Origin: Carya illinoinensis
Taxonomy: Eukaryota > Streptophyta > Magnoliopsida > Fagales > Juglandaceae
Direction: 5' to 3'
DNA: 64,000 bases
Assembly: GCF_018687715.1 (NCBI RefSeq)
Contig: NC_056760.1
Location: forward strand, 7,663,501 to 7,727,500
Part shown: positions 10,213-22,479 of the stretch, piece by piece
Layout of the letters: every line of letters begins with the position of its first letter
How positions within the stretch are numbered: position 1 is the stretch's first letter
Made by a program: the position numbers and the translations under genes
The notes under the pieces: generated by a model
Databases searched by the model: none
What the model saw: only the letters and a program-made list of their open reading frames with translations
What the model was told of the DNA's origin: nothing

Positions 10213-13200
10213 TTAGTCTCCCAAGGTCAGGAGCGACATAAAACAGGCTCCTAGAAGGAGTGTAAAATTAGCTCCGATTTGAAGTCTAAAATTAGTTAGC
10301 ATTTTGGGGTTCATGAAGTCAGCAGCAAGAAGATCAACAAGTGCCATGTATATCAAAATTCCAGCCGATCCTGATAGGAGAAGCCCCTGAACTATGAGTG
10401 CGGTAGGGCTATTCTCCTTATAGGCGTTCGAAATGCCTATGCCCACTGCTATCCCTGCTGGGGTGGTCAGGGAGAAGAATAGTATCATAATTGCTACGGT
10501 TCGATGCTTGAATTTAGCCTGAAAAAATTACATATGCTTCACTGTAAGCACCTTTGTTTTCTTCTACTTTTTTGGAGTAACGCTCCGTTCCTTGGCTTGA
10601 CTACCCAAGGGCCAAAGCCACAAAGTTGAAAGTCATGGACCTAAAAACTCAGGAAAAAAGGGAGGATCCTAATCCAATTTTGTATCAAAGCTGAGATGAG
10701 TTAAATTGAGATAAAAGTTAAAAGTTAAATAAAATATTATTATATTAATATAATTTTTTAATATATTTTTATTTTAAAAATTAAAAAAGTTAAATTTTTA
10801 TTATATTTTATTTAAAAATTTAAAATAATTATAATAATTAAATGAGATGATATGAATTGAGATAGAGTATTTCATTATCCAAACCACCCCTTAACCTTTT
10901 AATTCATCATATTATGATTTTACGATGATTATGTGTAGAAATGCGTGAATAAACGTGTCTTTTTTTAAAAAGATATTTTTTTTAAGAGTACCTGAGAGAT
11001 GCATCCGCCAAGTCCGATGCCCTCAAAAAATTGATGAAAACTCAACGCTGCTATTAGAGGCTTGATTGTCTTTGGACTTTCTGAAGCACCAAGCGATACC
11101 CCGATAACAACAGAATGAACCACAATGCCCAACTCCAGAACCTGTGCATTGCGTTGATTTATACAAAGTCAAGCCTTTTTAGTCCTTTTAACAAAATTAT
11201 TGTAGAAATATTGCTTTTATGCCTTACTTAAAAAAAAAATAGCTGCGTATGAATATTGAACTGAGTTCTTTATAAATAGTAGTGAGTTAAAATAGTGAAA
11301 TAAATTATGTGTAGTATATTTAAGATGAGTTTATATGTATTTAGATATTAAAATGAACTTAGTACTATTTATGAGAAATTGAAAAAAATTATGAGTCTAA
11401 CGTATAAAGAGATTAAAATTTGAAAAGGGTTGTAGGTCCCATGTGTAAAAAAAATTTAAATTGAAATGAGTTTAGTTATTTAAAAGTTATGTATTTAAAT
11501 ATTAAATTCAGTTTAAAATTAAACTAAATTAAATTAATCTCAAGTGTGGAGTCGCCCACTATCACCACCTCTAAGCATGTAAGTTTAGGATGCACCTAAT
11601 CAATTAAATCTTTATTTACCATTTTGGGCAACCTGCTTAAGAAATTAATTTTCCTATTTAGATTGAGAGATAGGAAAATGGGAATCTAATTATCTTATCT
11701 TATCTATTTAAATAGCTGTTTCTTCTCATTTTGCTTGTCTTTTATAAAATATTAATTAAAAGAATAATGATATACACTATATTTTTATCTTGTTTTTATT
11801 TTTTTAAGTAAGATGTAGCTCATTTAATATTATTAAATAATAATAAAATATTTAATAAATAATTATTTAATAATAATAAATATATTACATTATATTTAAT
11901 TGGATAAAAATAAAATGATAACACAATGTATAAAATTTTTATATTTAAAAATTCTACCAACCTTTGGAGTTATGAACCCAACCTCTACGAGGGAAAAGTA
12001 TGATACCAACCTCTGGAGTTATGTCCCCAAGAAGTTTTCTTTTAAAGGCTTTTGCATAAATTATAATTTATGGGCATAAAAATTAGAGAACTTACTTTTT
12101 GGAGGATAATTGACAATTTTATAGTGCATTAAAAATGTCGTTATTGCTCGACTCTCAAAAAATAATATGACATAAGACCATTCACATCCAGTTTATTATA
12201 ATTTTTTCTAAATTTTAATTAGAAATTATATTTCTTATAATTATCTCCTAAATTTTACTCATGTTTAAAAAATCCTCTTACATTCTATTTTTTATCATTT
12301 CTCTAATTTATTAAAATAATCATTTTATATTCTATTTTATTATTATTTCTACTAATTTATTTCTACATTTTTAACTATTTCATATAAAATATATATAAAA
12401 ATAAATTTAAGAGATGAATTGTGATGCCTTATATTTGACTTCTCAAATATAGAAAATCACAGTTTCATCCTAAACCTATACCTTAAAATAGAAAACCAGA
12501 TATAAGGCTTATTTTATCAAAAAGTTAACTTGACTTCCTAGATTTTATGGATAATAATGGTTTAGGGCATCAGATGAGAATGCTATGATGTTGAGGATGA
12601 ACTACGAATAGTTTTCATTACTTCAAATTAATTAAGAAAATAGAGAAAACATAAGAATTGAAAATTTTGAAAATTATGCTAATTCTTGCATAAGAAGATC
12701 ACTAGTGATCAGATGGATGCTTTTTAACTCTAGAAAAAAAGTGCTGGTTGCATATGTAATCTCTGCGTCCATCAAAATTATAGAAGAGAGAGAGAGAGAG
12801 AGCGAGGGGTAAAAGAGTCCTTGATTTACCTGAGATATTATGCGGTGGCGGATGAGATCAGATGAATTCGACCTCTCTAAGACAAATGCAGGACCATGAA
12901 CATGTGCCCCATCACTTTCCTCATCGGCGTTCACCGGCTGAGCTTTTCTAAGCTCAGACCTCTTTTGGTACCCTGTTGCAAAAGCTTCCATCATCATAGT
13001 TCCAATGGCCGACACCATTGCTACAAAACCGGTAAAGGGAAACTTTCCCCACAGATTTCCCCCGACGCACGGGCTCGTCAAGCTTGCAAAAGCATCGGGA
13101 AGTACGTGAATGAACCCGGTTGCCAAGATCACCCCGGCTGCGAAGGCCTTTATAAGGAAATAAATATCTTTCTCTGGGTGAAATAATGTTTTCTTTACCA

Positions 13201-13405
13201 AATATGGAAGACAAACTCCTAGCGAACTGGCAATTAGGATCGAAGCCATGGCAACCAGTTTGTATTTGAGTGCGTTGGATGTTTTTCGATCTCCTTCTTG
13301 GGATTCACATATGCACTTTGAAGAGACTAAGATAGGACCCCCAACGAGAAGAATAAGGGAAGTGATGGTTAAGAATTTGCAGGAAAATCTTCGGAACTTG
13401 ATCAT
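10213..13405 (-). CDS. ZIP-family zinc/iron transporter, three exons, 343 aa
   Basis: Plasma- or endo-membrane divalent-metal (Zn2+/Fe2+) importer of the plant ZIP/IRT family. Exons 13405-12830, 11141-10992 and 10518-10213 join in phase 0 at GT-AG sites and give 343 aa, typical for plant ZIPs. Residues 1-29 form a signal peptide, followed by CIC at 31-33. The first three membrane segments lie at about 49-71, 83-105 and 123-143. The variable cytosolic loop at 146-190 carries HVHG (168-171). Exon 2 encodes the signature helices: [10 protein letters not shown] (His201) and [14 protein letters not shown] (His228, Glu232), the metal-path residues of the family. Exon 3 holds the last three segments, ending FMSLLTLGD. 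Intron 1 is 1,688 nt and carries a small transposon-like insertion. The loop is poorer in histidine than in many ZIPs. Which ZIP subgroup it belongs to is not resolved. Confidence 0.93.
12177..12590. repeat. MITE-like element inside ZIP intron 1
   Basis: The left end reads ACCATTCACATCCAGTTTAT and the right end, read in reverse complement, AGCATTCTCATCTGATGCCC, giving imperfect inverted termini. The inside is AT-rich and non-coding. The same end type occurs in the element at 54076-55815. It is wholly intronic and does not touch splice sites. Confidence 0.45.
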
Positions 13406-13486
13406 TGTTAGGATACAAGTAACTAGGCAAGACGCGATCGAGGAAATTGTGTAGCTTCGTTTCGAGAGTTAAGTATTGATGCGAAG

Positions 13487-13495
13487 TATATATAA
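13487..13495 (-). promoter_or_regulatory. TATA box of the ZIP gene
   Basis: An ATTATATATACTT-like sequence on the minus strand, about 80-90 bp upstream of the ATG at 13405. The spacing suits a short 5' UTR of about 55 nt. Confidence 0.5.
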
Positions 13496-13499
13496 TACA

Positions 13500-15884
13500 T
13501 AGAGAGGTTAGAAGACTCATGCTACATTCCCAGAAAGCCTTTTTGTGGGCATGTGTGTGACAAAGAGACAGTGACAGCGAAAACAATTGGTTTAGTTGTC
13601 AATTACTCACCCCATTGGCTGGACGTATGAAGACCATTTGTATAGGTCATTGAAGGCAGACTGCAAGATGACAAGCGTAGGATTGTTAGCTTTATCATGC
13701 TGTCATTCCATTCGACACAGAGATTCGATCCACAAGAAATCAGGAGCAACTTACAAGGGCTTATGATAATTTGTGTCTTTTCCTTCCCCCCTCTCCATTG
13801 AGTTCTTGCCTGGCCTTTTTGATTCCACGAAACTCTATATGTCCCTTTCTTGCAAATAATTCAAAACTAGTAAGACAAATGAACTTGTTGTCGAGATCAT
13901 CTTCTCCAATTATTGGTCTACCTAATACCTTTTGATTATTTTTTTATACGTTTTATCTTTTCTATTTCTTTTTGTAGCCTTCGAGATAATAGGTCGAATG
14001 CTTTAATTTGATCCACGTAGGTTGTCTTTCTGCACAGATGAACTGTCAATTGGTGTCATTTGGTTATGACGGTTTTGGTGATATTTTTTTATAGTCTTTA
14101 AATGCATTAAACTAAATCAAGGATACGACAGGAAGAGGCTGTAAGGTGCTCTAAACAAAAATTCCATTATAATTGACCCAGTTTTGTTAGGGGTACACTA
14201 TAATCAATTCATGTTTAGATGTTTTGGACGAGGCTATCCACTTTTGTTAATATCTCCAAATCTACATTTATGGGAAGGAGGAACGTACGTAACAGGATAT
14301 CTCGAGGCATAGACCAAATTGTTACCAGCTCATGGGTGGCTTACGAGATTGTACCAGTGTACGTGTCACACACATCGGTGGTGGATCGATTGATGCGGCC
14401 CGAATACCGTTTACACACGTAGATTTGTGGCGGCAAATGTTGCTCAAACGACTCTTCTTTGATTGATGCACTGCTCAAGAATGTAAGAGATTAACAGCCA
14501 GAAAACCTTCTAGCAAGGCGCGTGTTTCAATTAAGCAGTAGAAGAGCAATAAATCTACTATAGTTTTTACCTAAAAGCGGAAAATAGTAAAGAAACCAAA
14601 GGGAAACATCGCCAGGTTTATATTATATTGTAGAAAGAAAGAGATGAGAGAGCGATCGAGGAGCTACGTACTCCTCCGATGTGGGCATGTTATATATTTT
14701 GTAGTTTTTCATCTTCGTCTTTTCGTCTTGTCAATTTGGTAGGAGATTAGAATAGACTCCCAAATGGGGCACGAAGAGTCATTTTCACAATATTAATACT
14801 GATCATGCAAGCGCGAGATGCTTTTAGAAAAATTTCAACCCAAAATTCCTCAATACCAATAATGAGCACTTTTACACCCATTTTCACTCCAACCATCAAG
14901 CAATTCAATTTTCACAAAGCACAGTTAATTTCCACCCATGCATGTGCCTCCACCATATATATATTTTGTACTGTAAACGTATTGTGAGGCCATCCATCCA
15001 TCATGAGTTCAGTGTCCGTGTCCGTGTGCTTTTGGCTTCATTCATGATTGAAGTTGACCCAACTTTTACCCAAACTTGCAGTTGCATAATGCATCATGTG
15101 AACTTATATATGTCTATAAAGTGAATCATGAGATCAGGTTCCTCAATAAGTAATTACACACACACATACATACATACATACATATATATATATATATGGA
15201 GAGACTTGGAGTCGGTCGGGTGTCACTTTGTTTTACACCAGCAAATAAATAGCTGCCACGTTTGAATTTCATCTACATTGAGTGTAGACCCACACGCAAT
15301 AGATCCAATTTCTATTCCTGAACCCTTTGCCCGAGATCTCCCAAACGGGATCGATGCCTCTTCATTGAGCCGACGCATCTCCTCCTCTCCCCACCCCCGT
15401 CGGCCTCCTCCCCTGTCTCTCTCTCACTCTATGTGAGAAAAAAAATATGCTTGCTCACATGTCCACTGTCCCCCCAACCCCCGTTGGCTTGCTTCCACCG
15501 TCCACCGTCTTCTCCTCCTCCCATCCCTGTCGGCCTCCATCGTTCCTTCGAAACCGTCCCTTCAAAACACCCCCCCAGTAGGCCTCCATCTATTGAAGGA
15601 TATCTGAGGCTAGAAGCTCAGTCTCTGATAGGCAAATAAGATAAACTAAATTTGATTTGGTTGCCTATTAACTAGTTTTGTTTGGTTGTTGCGAAAATGT
15701 GATAAATCACGAGGCTTTGTTTCAAAATGATTTATGGGAAATATAGCCAGGTTCTTAATGATCTGTATGTAGATCTTTTCTTAGTTCATATAGTCAGACT
15801 CTTTGAATTATACACAATTTTGTCATGAAAGGTTGCATATTGCTTTATTAATAGTCCTATGTTGTAGATATAGATATATAAATA
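13500..15884. other. Intergenic region, no gene seen
   Basis: Upstream flank of the ZIP gene. It contains short CT-rich and (CA)/(TA) simple-sequence stretches (15160-15200) and a CT/CCN-rich block at 15360-15600 whose proline-rich open frame looks compositional. A possible additional Helitron-type 5' end (TCTTTCTATAATAATAAGCG) begins at 15885. Confidence 0.4.
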
Positions 15885-16989
15885 TCTTTCTATAATAATA
15901 AGCGTCTATGCGTTTGCTACAATAATGAATAGTACAATCACATTCCGTTTTCCGTGTTTCATGTTTTTCTGATTGTGCAGTCTAAATTTGTATTTTTTTT
16001 TACTTGAAAGACGGATTCTGTTAGTGATGTATTTTATATGATTTCCGCTGGTTGCATTGGTACTAAATCTACTATTGTGTCTCCTCTGTCAGGGGTCAGA
16101 TTAGCGCATGCGCACTGAAATTACTCTTTCCTTTGGTTGCTTAGTACATGCGTATAGATAATTACAATTTGTCAGGTATCATAAAAAAATATTAAAACTC
16201 TATTATATCTATAGTGATAATATAAGCGGCAATCCGCAAGCTACAGTGTTAAAAACAGTAAATATTTTATTTTCCTTTTTACCCTTAGTTTTATTCGGCA
16301 ATTATAGTAGTTTGCATTTTACTTTTATTTCACCGACATTTTTTTTTCTTTCTGCCTTCCCACCAACAGTTTGGTTTTTATTATTGTATTTCTGATTTTG
16401 CCCTTAATTTTATTGTTTACTTCTTTCTCCTTAGTGTCGTTTTGTTTTGCCGGCTTGATGTTTTTATTTTTTTACCCTTAATGTTTATCTCTTGATCTGA
16501 GAAAGTGAATCGAACTGTAGTTTAAATATCAGAATTTGTTTCATTTCGTCTGTTGAGTTCTCCCGCGCGTTCTGCTCTCTCGTTCAGGAATTGTAGGTAC
16601 GTTTTTATTGTTTTTTTCAGTATTCTAAAAATTAACTGTATTGTGTGAATGAATTTGTTACATTATGTAATTACATGATATGCATATGTATTACAGCAAA
16701 AAAAATTGAAAGATAAAAACTAGATTTGCATATTTACATCTGTTTTTACAGAGAGTAGAGCTAACAAAAAAATTAAACCCATCAAACAAATTCGATCTTC
16801 TGAAATTTCATCTTCTGATTTCTTCGTATGTGCTGAGAACACAAAAATAAAAAACCGCAGTTAAAAGTAAAAAAATAAAACCCGGTTCCAAAATTTTTGA
16901 AAAAAAAAAAACTCTCGAATTTAAAAAATTCCCTCTTAGATATGAAAAATATTTATACTGATAATATATATCAATACCCCAAAATAATG

Positions 16990-17540
16990 CACAAATGAAA
17001 AATATTTCACCTTCCGGTATGGTCGTGGGCTGCCACGGGTGGCCATTTGCAGCGGATGTGAACTGTGATGCGAGGGAGATGCAACAAACAATAGATCCAA
17101 CCGAGAAACCCAGAAATATCCATCAAGAAAAATAAAAAGTTTGTCCAACAAACAATAGATCCAACCAACAAACCAAAAATATCGATCAGATAAAAAATTT
17201 AAAAATAAAAATCTAAATAGAGTGCCTTAATACACACAATGGTGAAATAATACACAAGTGAGAAAGATCTCACCTTCCGTCGTGGTAGTGGGCTGCTACG
17301 CACGGCTATAGGCAGCGGATCTTAGCCACGATGCGAGAAAGAACCAACAAAGAACAAATTCAACCAAAAAATCCAAAAATATCCATTGGAAAAAAAAAAG
17401 AGAGACCCAAACACAATGCCTTAATACACACAAGATGCCGAAATATACAGAGAGAGGTCGTGAGGGATAAGTTGTTGTACAGATCTAAAAAATCCAAACA
17501 TCAAACAACAAAATAAGACATAACAAGAACAAGATAAGAG
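16990..17540 (-). repeat. Tandem duplication of a captured exon/intron module (~264 bp)
   Basis: Two adjacent blocks share a short CTCACCTTCCG/CGTGGGCTGC-type segment, a GATGCGAG segment and an AACAAACAATAGATCCAACC-like segment, in the same order, about 264 bp apart. They lie inside the Helitron. The duplication covers the exon-intron boundary described at 17011-17046. Confidence 0.5.
17011..17046 (-). pseudogene. Captured first coding exon (12 codons) in the Helitron, copy 1
   Basis: On the minus strand ATG at 17046 opens MATRGSPRPYRK, followed directly by a GTGAAA splice-donor-like site at 17010. A diverged copy of the exon end and donor (GGAAG|GTGAG) lies about 263 bp further on at 17274, with lost ATG and stops in frame. 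Upstream on the same strand are a CT-rich leader and a TATA box. This layout suggests the 5' end of a host gene carried by the Helitron. The parent gene is not recognised. Confidence 0.35.
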
Positions 17541-17876
17541 AAGAGACAAAAACAAAAACAAAAAACGACAAAGAAAATCAAACAAAAATATATTTGTTCA
17601 GATTTGAAAGTAAAAACAAAAAAAATTAAAAATCGTAAAGAATAATCTTGATCTAGATGTATAAAAAAGCAACAAAAAATATGTGAAATAAACGGTTCAC
17701 ATCTGAAAGCTTAAAAAAAAAAATTATTATACCGTAAATATCAATCTAAATCTAAACAAACAAAAATGAACAAAAAATAAATCAAATAAACGCAAGATAT
17801 GAGTAATGAGGACGAAAGTGTAAAAGATTAAAAGGAGAAGAAAATACAAACAGAGATCAAAGAAGAAGATGAAAGC

Positions 17877-17880
<4 letters not shown>

Positions 17881-17912
<32 letters not shown>
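17881..17912 (-). repeat. (AG)16 microsatellite
   Basis: A run of about 16 AG units. Read on the minus strand it is a CT-rich leader downstream of the TATA box at 17965-17975, as is common in 5' UTRs of plant housekeeping genes. Confidence 0.8.
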
Positions 17913-17915
<3 letters not shown>

Positions 17916-17964
17916 GGCAGCTGAAACGGGAAGGGGGAGAAATGAGAGAATTGATGTTAACGAT

Positions 17965-17990
17965 GCTTATATAGGGTTGTCTAGGGTTAG
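17965..17990 (-). promoter_or_regulatory. Captured core promoter: TATA box and telo-box-like motif
   Basis: On the minus strand CTAACCCTAG (17981-17990), close to the plant telo-box AAACCCTAA, is followed by CCTATATAAGC (17965-17975). A long pyrimidine leader follows. This combination is typical of promoters of ribosomal-protein and other translation-related genes. Its location inside the Helitron suggests capture; activity is unknown. Confidence 0.45.
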
Positions 17991-18177
17991 AGTAAAAATT
18001 ACTTTTCTGCCCCTGTTGTGTTTTGTTTATAACCGAATTAGGATTTAGATTTATTTACTTATATATCTAGATATATGTACATATATTTATATATAGACGT
18101 TTCAATTATATTATATATATAAATATTTATATATTTATATACTTATAGTTATATTATATAAATATTTATATAATTAT

Positions 18178-19885
18178 AATCATTTAAACTTTTATTAGAT
18201 TTATTTACTTTCAATTATCTAGACTTTTAGTCATACTTATATTTTTTATAATTTTAAATAATAATTTTAAAAATAATTTAAACAGTTATGGAAATATAAA
18301 AAAATTAATTATAAAAATATTATCATACCCACAAAAAAATTATGTAAATTTTTGTTTAAAATATTCACTAGAGTAATATTTCAAAAAATAAGAAGAAATA
18401 TTAAATAATTAAATTTGTAAATAGAAGTAAAAAATATTTACTGAAAAATAATAAAGAAATATTATTTTAATATAAAAGAGAAAAGATAGATAATGAGATA
18501 TTGGAGGTTTTTGAAAAATGAGTAAAATTTAGAGAAACTTTTTTTAAAATGTCATTTTTTCCTAAATTATAAAGAATTTTATGACAAATTTAATGTGAAT
18601 GCCCTTATAACATTAATTTTTTTTTTTCAAATTTGTCTATTTTGATTTTTTTAAGATTTTCATTTGTTTATTCATCACTTAAACCGCTTATATGTTCATA
18701 TAAGATTAATTTTGAATATCATTTTTTTATTAATATTTTCTTCTAATCATTTAAACTTTCTATTATATTTATTTACTTACAATTATCTACATTTTTTATC
18801 ATACTCATATTTATTATTATTTTAAATAATAATTTTAAAAATAATTTAAATAATTATGGAAATATAAAAAATTTAATTATAAAAATATTATCATACCCAC
18901 AAAAAATGATTTAATTTTTTGTTTAAAGTATTCACTAAAGTAACAATTTAAAAAATAAGAAAAAATATTGAGTTGTTAAATTTGTAAATTGAGGTTAAAA
19001 AAAAAAAATAGAAAAATATTATTTTAAAATAATAGATAAAAAATACGGAATGAAATGTTACAAGTTTTTAAAAAATAAGTAAAATTTAGAGAAACATTTT
19101 AGGAAATCTCATTTTTAGCTAAATTATAAAAAAAATTCTGGAAAACTTAATGTGAATGCCTTTATAAGATTACTCTTTTGTTATTTTCTCAAATTTGTTT
19201 ATTTTGCTTTTTTATAGGATTTTGGTTTCTTTTTTTCATCATTTACACCGTTTATACCGTTTATACGTAGTATAAAATTAATTTTGAATATTATTTTTTT
19301 ATTAATATTTTCTTCTAATTATTGAAACTTTTTATTATATTTATTTACTTTCAATTATCTACACTTTTTATTATACTCATATTTATTATAGTTTTAAATA
19401 ATAATTTTAAAAATATTTTAAATAATTATGGAAATATAAAAAATTTAATTATAAAAATATTATCATAGCCACGAAAAATGATTTAATTTTTTGTTTAAAA
19501 TATTCACTAAAGTAACAATTAAAAAAATAAGAAAAAATATTAAGTTCTTAAATTTGTAAACAGAAGTAAAAAAAATAATAATAAAAAAGGAATAGAGAAA
19601 TATTATTTTAATAGAATAGGTAAAAAATAACAAATGAAATGTTTGAGATTTTTAAAAAATAAGTAAATTTTGGGAAAAACTTTGATATAATGTCTTTTTT
19701 AGCTAAATTAAATAGAATTTTACAAGAAATCTAATCTCAATACTTTTATAATATTATTTTTTTGTTACTTTCTCAAATTTGTTTATTTTATTTTTTATCA
19801 GATTCTGGTTTCTTTTTTCATCATTTGCACTGCCTATATGTTAGTATAAGATTGATTTCATATTTATTTTCTTCATTTTGTACTA
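18178..19885 (+). repeat. Three tandem ~570-bp AT-rich units inside the Helitron
   Basis: Units begin near 18178, 18745 and 19317, each with an AATCATTTAAACTT-like start, TTTACTTxCAATTATCTA, a TATTATCATACCCAC block and a closing TTTTTATTAATATTTTCTTC. Spacing is 567 and 572 bp. Divergence is by scattered substitutions and small indels. Non-coding. Confidence 0.75.
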
Positions 19886-20990
19886 TTTATTATTAAGTAA
19901 AATTATTTTCCCCTGTTGTTTTAACTTTTTGAAATTTCCTACTTCAGTTTTGGCATCTCAATTTGCATTTTGGGTTTCAACTTGAACAGGTAATCTTTTT
20001 TAATATTAGTTCTTTTGAATTAAAGATTTATGACAATTTATTCAGTTATTTATTATTTAGTTATTTCCTTATACATGATATTTAATTGTTACAAACTAAT
20101 TTACAAAAAAAACAAAATGCATTACAATAAATTTTAGGATTGATGGACAAATAAACTTAAAATGAAAAAACAAGAATAAAAATTTACAAGGATATTAAAA
20201 TTTATAAAACTCAATTTAGTTGCAGAATGGGATGATTCAACTTGCTGTAGATCCATAAATATTCAACCAACAGAGGCACAAAAACTTTAATGTTATCTCA
20301 TCGGTCCTGTCCAATATAGGCCTGCACTAGAATGACACCAAAAAAAAAAAAAAAACAAATCCATAACTTATTTTGTTGTTTATATCTGTGTAATATTTTT
20401 GCTGACAAATTTTTGTAACTTAACTAAACAGATTAACAATACAACGAAGCAAACGTGCATCGCATGTTGCACCTCAACTAGTATTATATATATAAGTGGA
20501 AATCCGTTCTCCTACAATGTTTTCATTTAATTTGTTTTCCAATTTTACCCTTAGTTATATTTAAAAATTGCAAGCTGTTTGCTTTTATTTCTATTTTGTA
20601 GACAAATAATTTAGTCTTTTTACCTTCCTGACCGACAAATGTTTTGCTCTATTTTCACTCCACTCCACTCCACTCCACTCCACTCTGCTCCTCTATTTTC
20701 ACTTTCTAGAAAAATCTCTCCCTCCCGAGTTCTCTCTCCGCCTCGCCTTGCTTCGATTGCCGCCGTCAGCAGTGGCAGAGCAGGCCAGACAACGGCCGTC
20801 CTTCAAGCAGCAGCAGCTCTCTCACGATCTCTCCTATGTTTCCCTCTCGTAGCCACGATGCAGTCACAGTAAGGAAGGGCCTTTTCTCTCTGTCTCTATT
20901 TCTACATTTATCCAATCTCTCGACCACTGCCCACGCCACCAGCATCAAGTCCAGCTCCGCCGCTGCCAAATACAGGGAGGGATCTTCTTT

Positions 20991-21112
20991 GGTTACCCAA
21001 ATAATCTGCGGTGGTTAAGAAAAAAAAAATTGGGATTTAATTGGATCTTGTTTGGTTGCCCAAATAATCTGGGGCGGTTAAGAAAAAAAAATTGGGATTT
21101 GATTCTTTTATT
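20991..21112 (+). repeat. 63-bp tandem duplication
   Basis: Two adjacent copies beginning at 20991 and 21054. Each has GGTTxCCCAAATAATCTG followed by GGTTAAG, poly-A and TTGGGATTT. They differ at a few sites. No coding role is apparent. Confidence 0.7.
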
Positions 21113-22435
21113 TCTTTTATAGTCCTATCTGTTGTGCGGAAGCAAAAAACTGAGTTGAATGTCTAAAAAGATTGATTAATGTCTAAGCAAGCAATGGACG
21201 CCAGCCTCATTGTAGTTCTCACGGAAACGCCGCCATGAGCCTCACCACCAGAGCAACCCCAACACTGAGAACCACCTCCAGCAGCCACTGATTTCGGCTC
21301 AACCAACCCTAAAGCAAAAAATTTGGTTTTTCACCACTCTCTCGTTGCTTTTGAAGAAAAAGGTAATTTTCTGATTTTTTTTTTTTTTGTGCATGTTTAT
21401 TTTCTAATTTTTTTTTTCTTTTGCATGTTTGTTTTCTGAAAAAAAAAAAAATTATGCATTTCATTTTTTTTGGTTTGCAAGTCATTGAGTTATTGTCTTT
21501 TTTATTTTTTTCTTTAATTGATCCTGTTTTGTGTTTTTTGCAGGAATTTTGGACTGTGGACTGGTTTTTGTTGATGTTTTTATCTACTTTGTCTATTGGT
21601 TTGGTTTTTTCTGTTCATTTTTATAGTTTAGGAAAATATTGGTTTTTATGGCTTGCATGATTCCTTATTACTGTTATGATTATGATTTTTATTATTCTTT
21701 GATAATTAGTACATTTCAATTCCTAACTTTTAATGCATATGGGACAAAAAAAAGTTTATATATAATGCTTCCTGTTATATGAAGCTTTTCGTTCTGTTTC
21801 TTCAATTTTCTTTTTATTAAGGGTGCTTGTATCAAATATTTTGTGGTTGGAGGGGTTGATTGCTAAAGTTGATAGTTTGGTGGTGATTGCAATTTGAGTA
21901 GTAGTTCGAAAGGGGGGCTTGTGCATTTTTCACCTTATTTTATTAATGTGATTTTTTTGGAATTATGTTTTGTTAGACAAATTTACAAGAGAGCCAACAT
22001 TGCATATTCTGCCCTGTGAACTAGGTTAGGGGAGCAGGACTTTCTCTTAAAGAACATGTGACTCTTTTAGATATCTAGTCTCAGATATTTATGTCCTTTA
22101 ACAACAAAGTGTATATTATTTTTTTAATATGAAGTGCAATTAGCTATAATACACTGATGTTTGAGATTAAAGTACTTTATGATTTTTGTTTTTGATTGTC
22201 AAGAGAATATCTTCAATTTAATAAGTAAGGTCTTTTATTTCCACCATGTTAGGCCTTACTTAATGGACCTCAGAAGCACAAATACGACTCATATATATTA
22301 ATGTAAGTTTCTCATATTGACATCTCTTTTACATTTTTCTTAATAATTTGTTTAGTTGCATAAATAGCGTCAACAAAAATGAAATTCGCTTGTCATTTGT
22401 AGCCATTCTGCAACAGTTTCTAAGAGGCTTGGACT

Positions 22436-22479
22436 TGCACTCATTATTCTCCCTCATTCTTGACAGAATAATGAGTGCA
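22436..22479. repeat. Perfect 15-bp inverted repeat
   Basis: Arms 22436-22450 and 22465-22479 are exact reverse complements separated by 14 nt. It stands alone in AT-rich non-coding sequence; no repeated end or target duplication is seen around it. Confidence 0.6.

Larger units (their letters stand above)
16208..20481 (+). mobile_element. Non-autonomous Helitron, 4.27 kb
   Basis: It begins with TC (TCTATAGTGATAATATAAGC) and ends with CTAG at 20478-20481. A 9-bp stem hairpin (20449-20470, loop ATC, one bulge and one G-T pair) lies 7 nt before the CTAG tetranucleotide. The flanking bases are A at 16207 and T at 20482, the AT target Helitrons use, with no target duplication. These are the defining Helitron termini. 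No Rep or helicase frame is present, so it would depend on a partner in trans. Inside are a probable captured gene 5' region (minus strand, 17011-17990) and three 570-bp tandem units. Confidence 0.68.

Noticed and set aside
12896..13586. Other open frames overlapping ZIP exon 1
   Set aside because: Shadows of the transporter exon in other frames.
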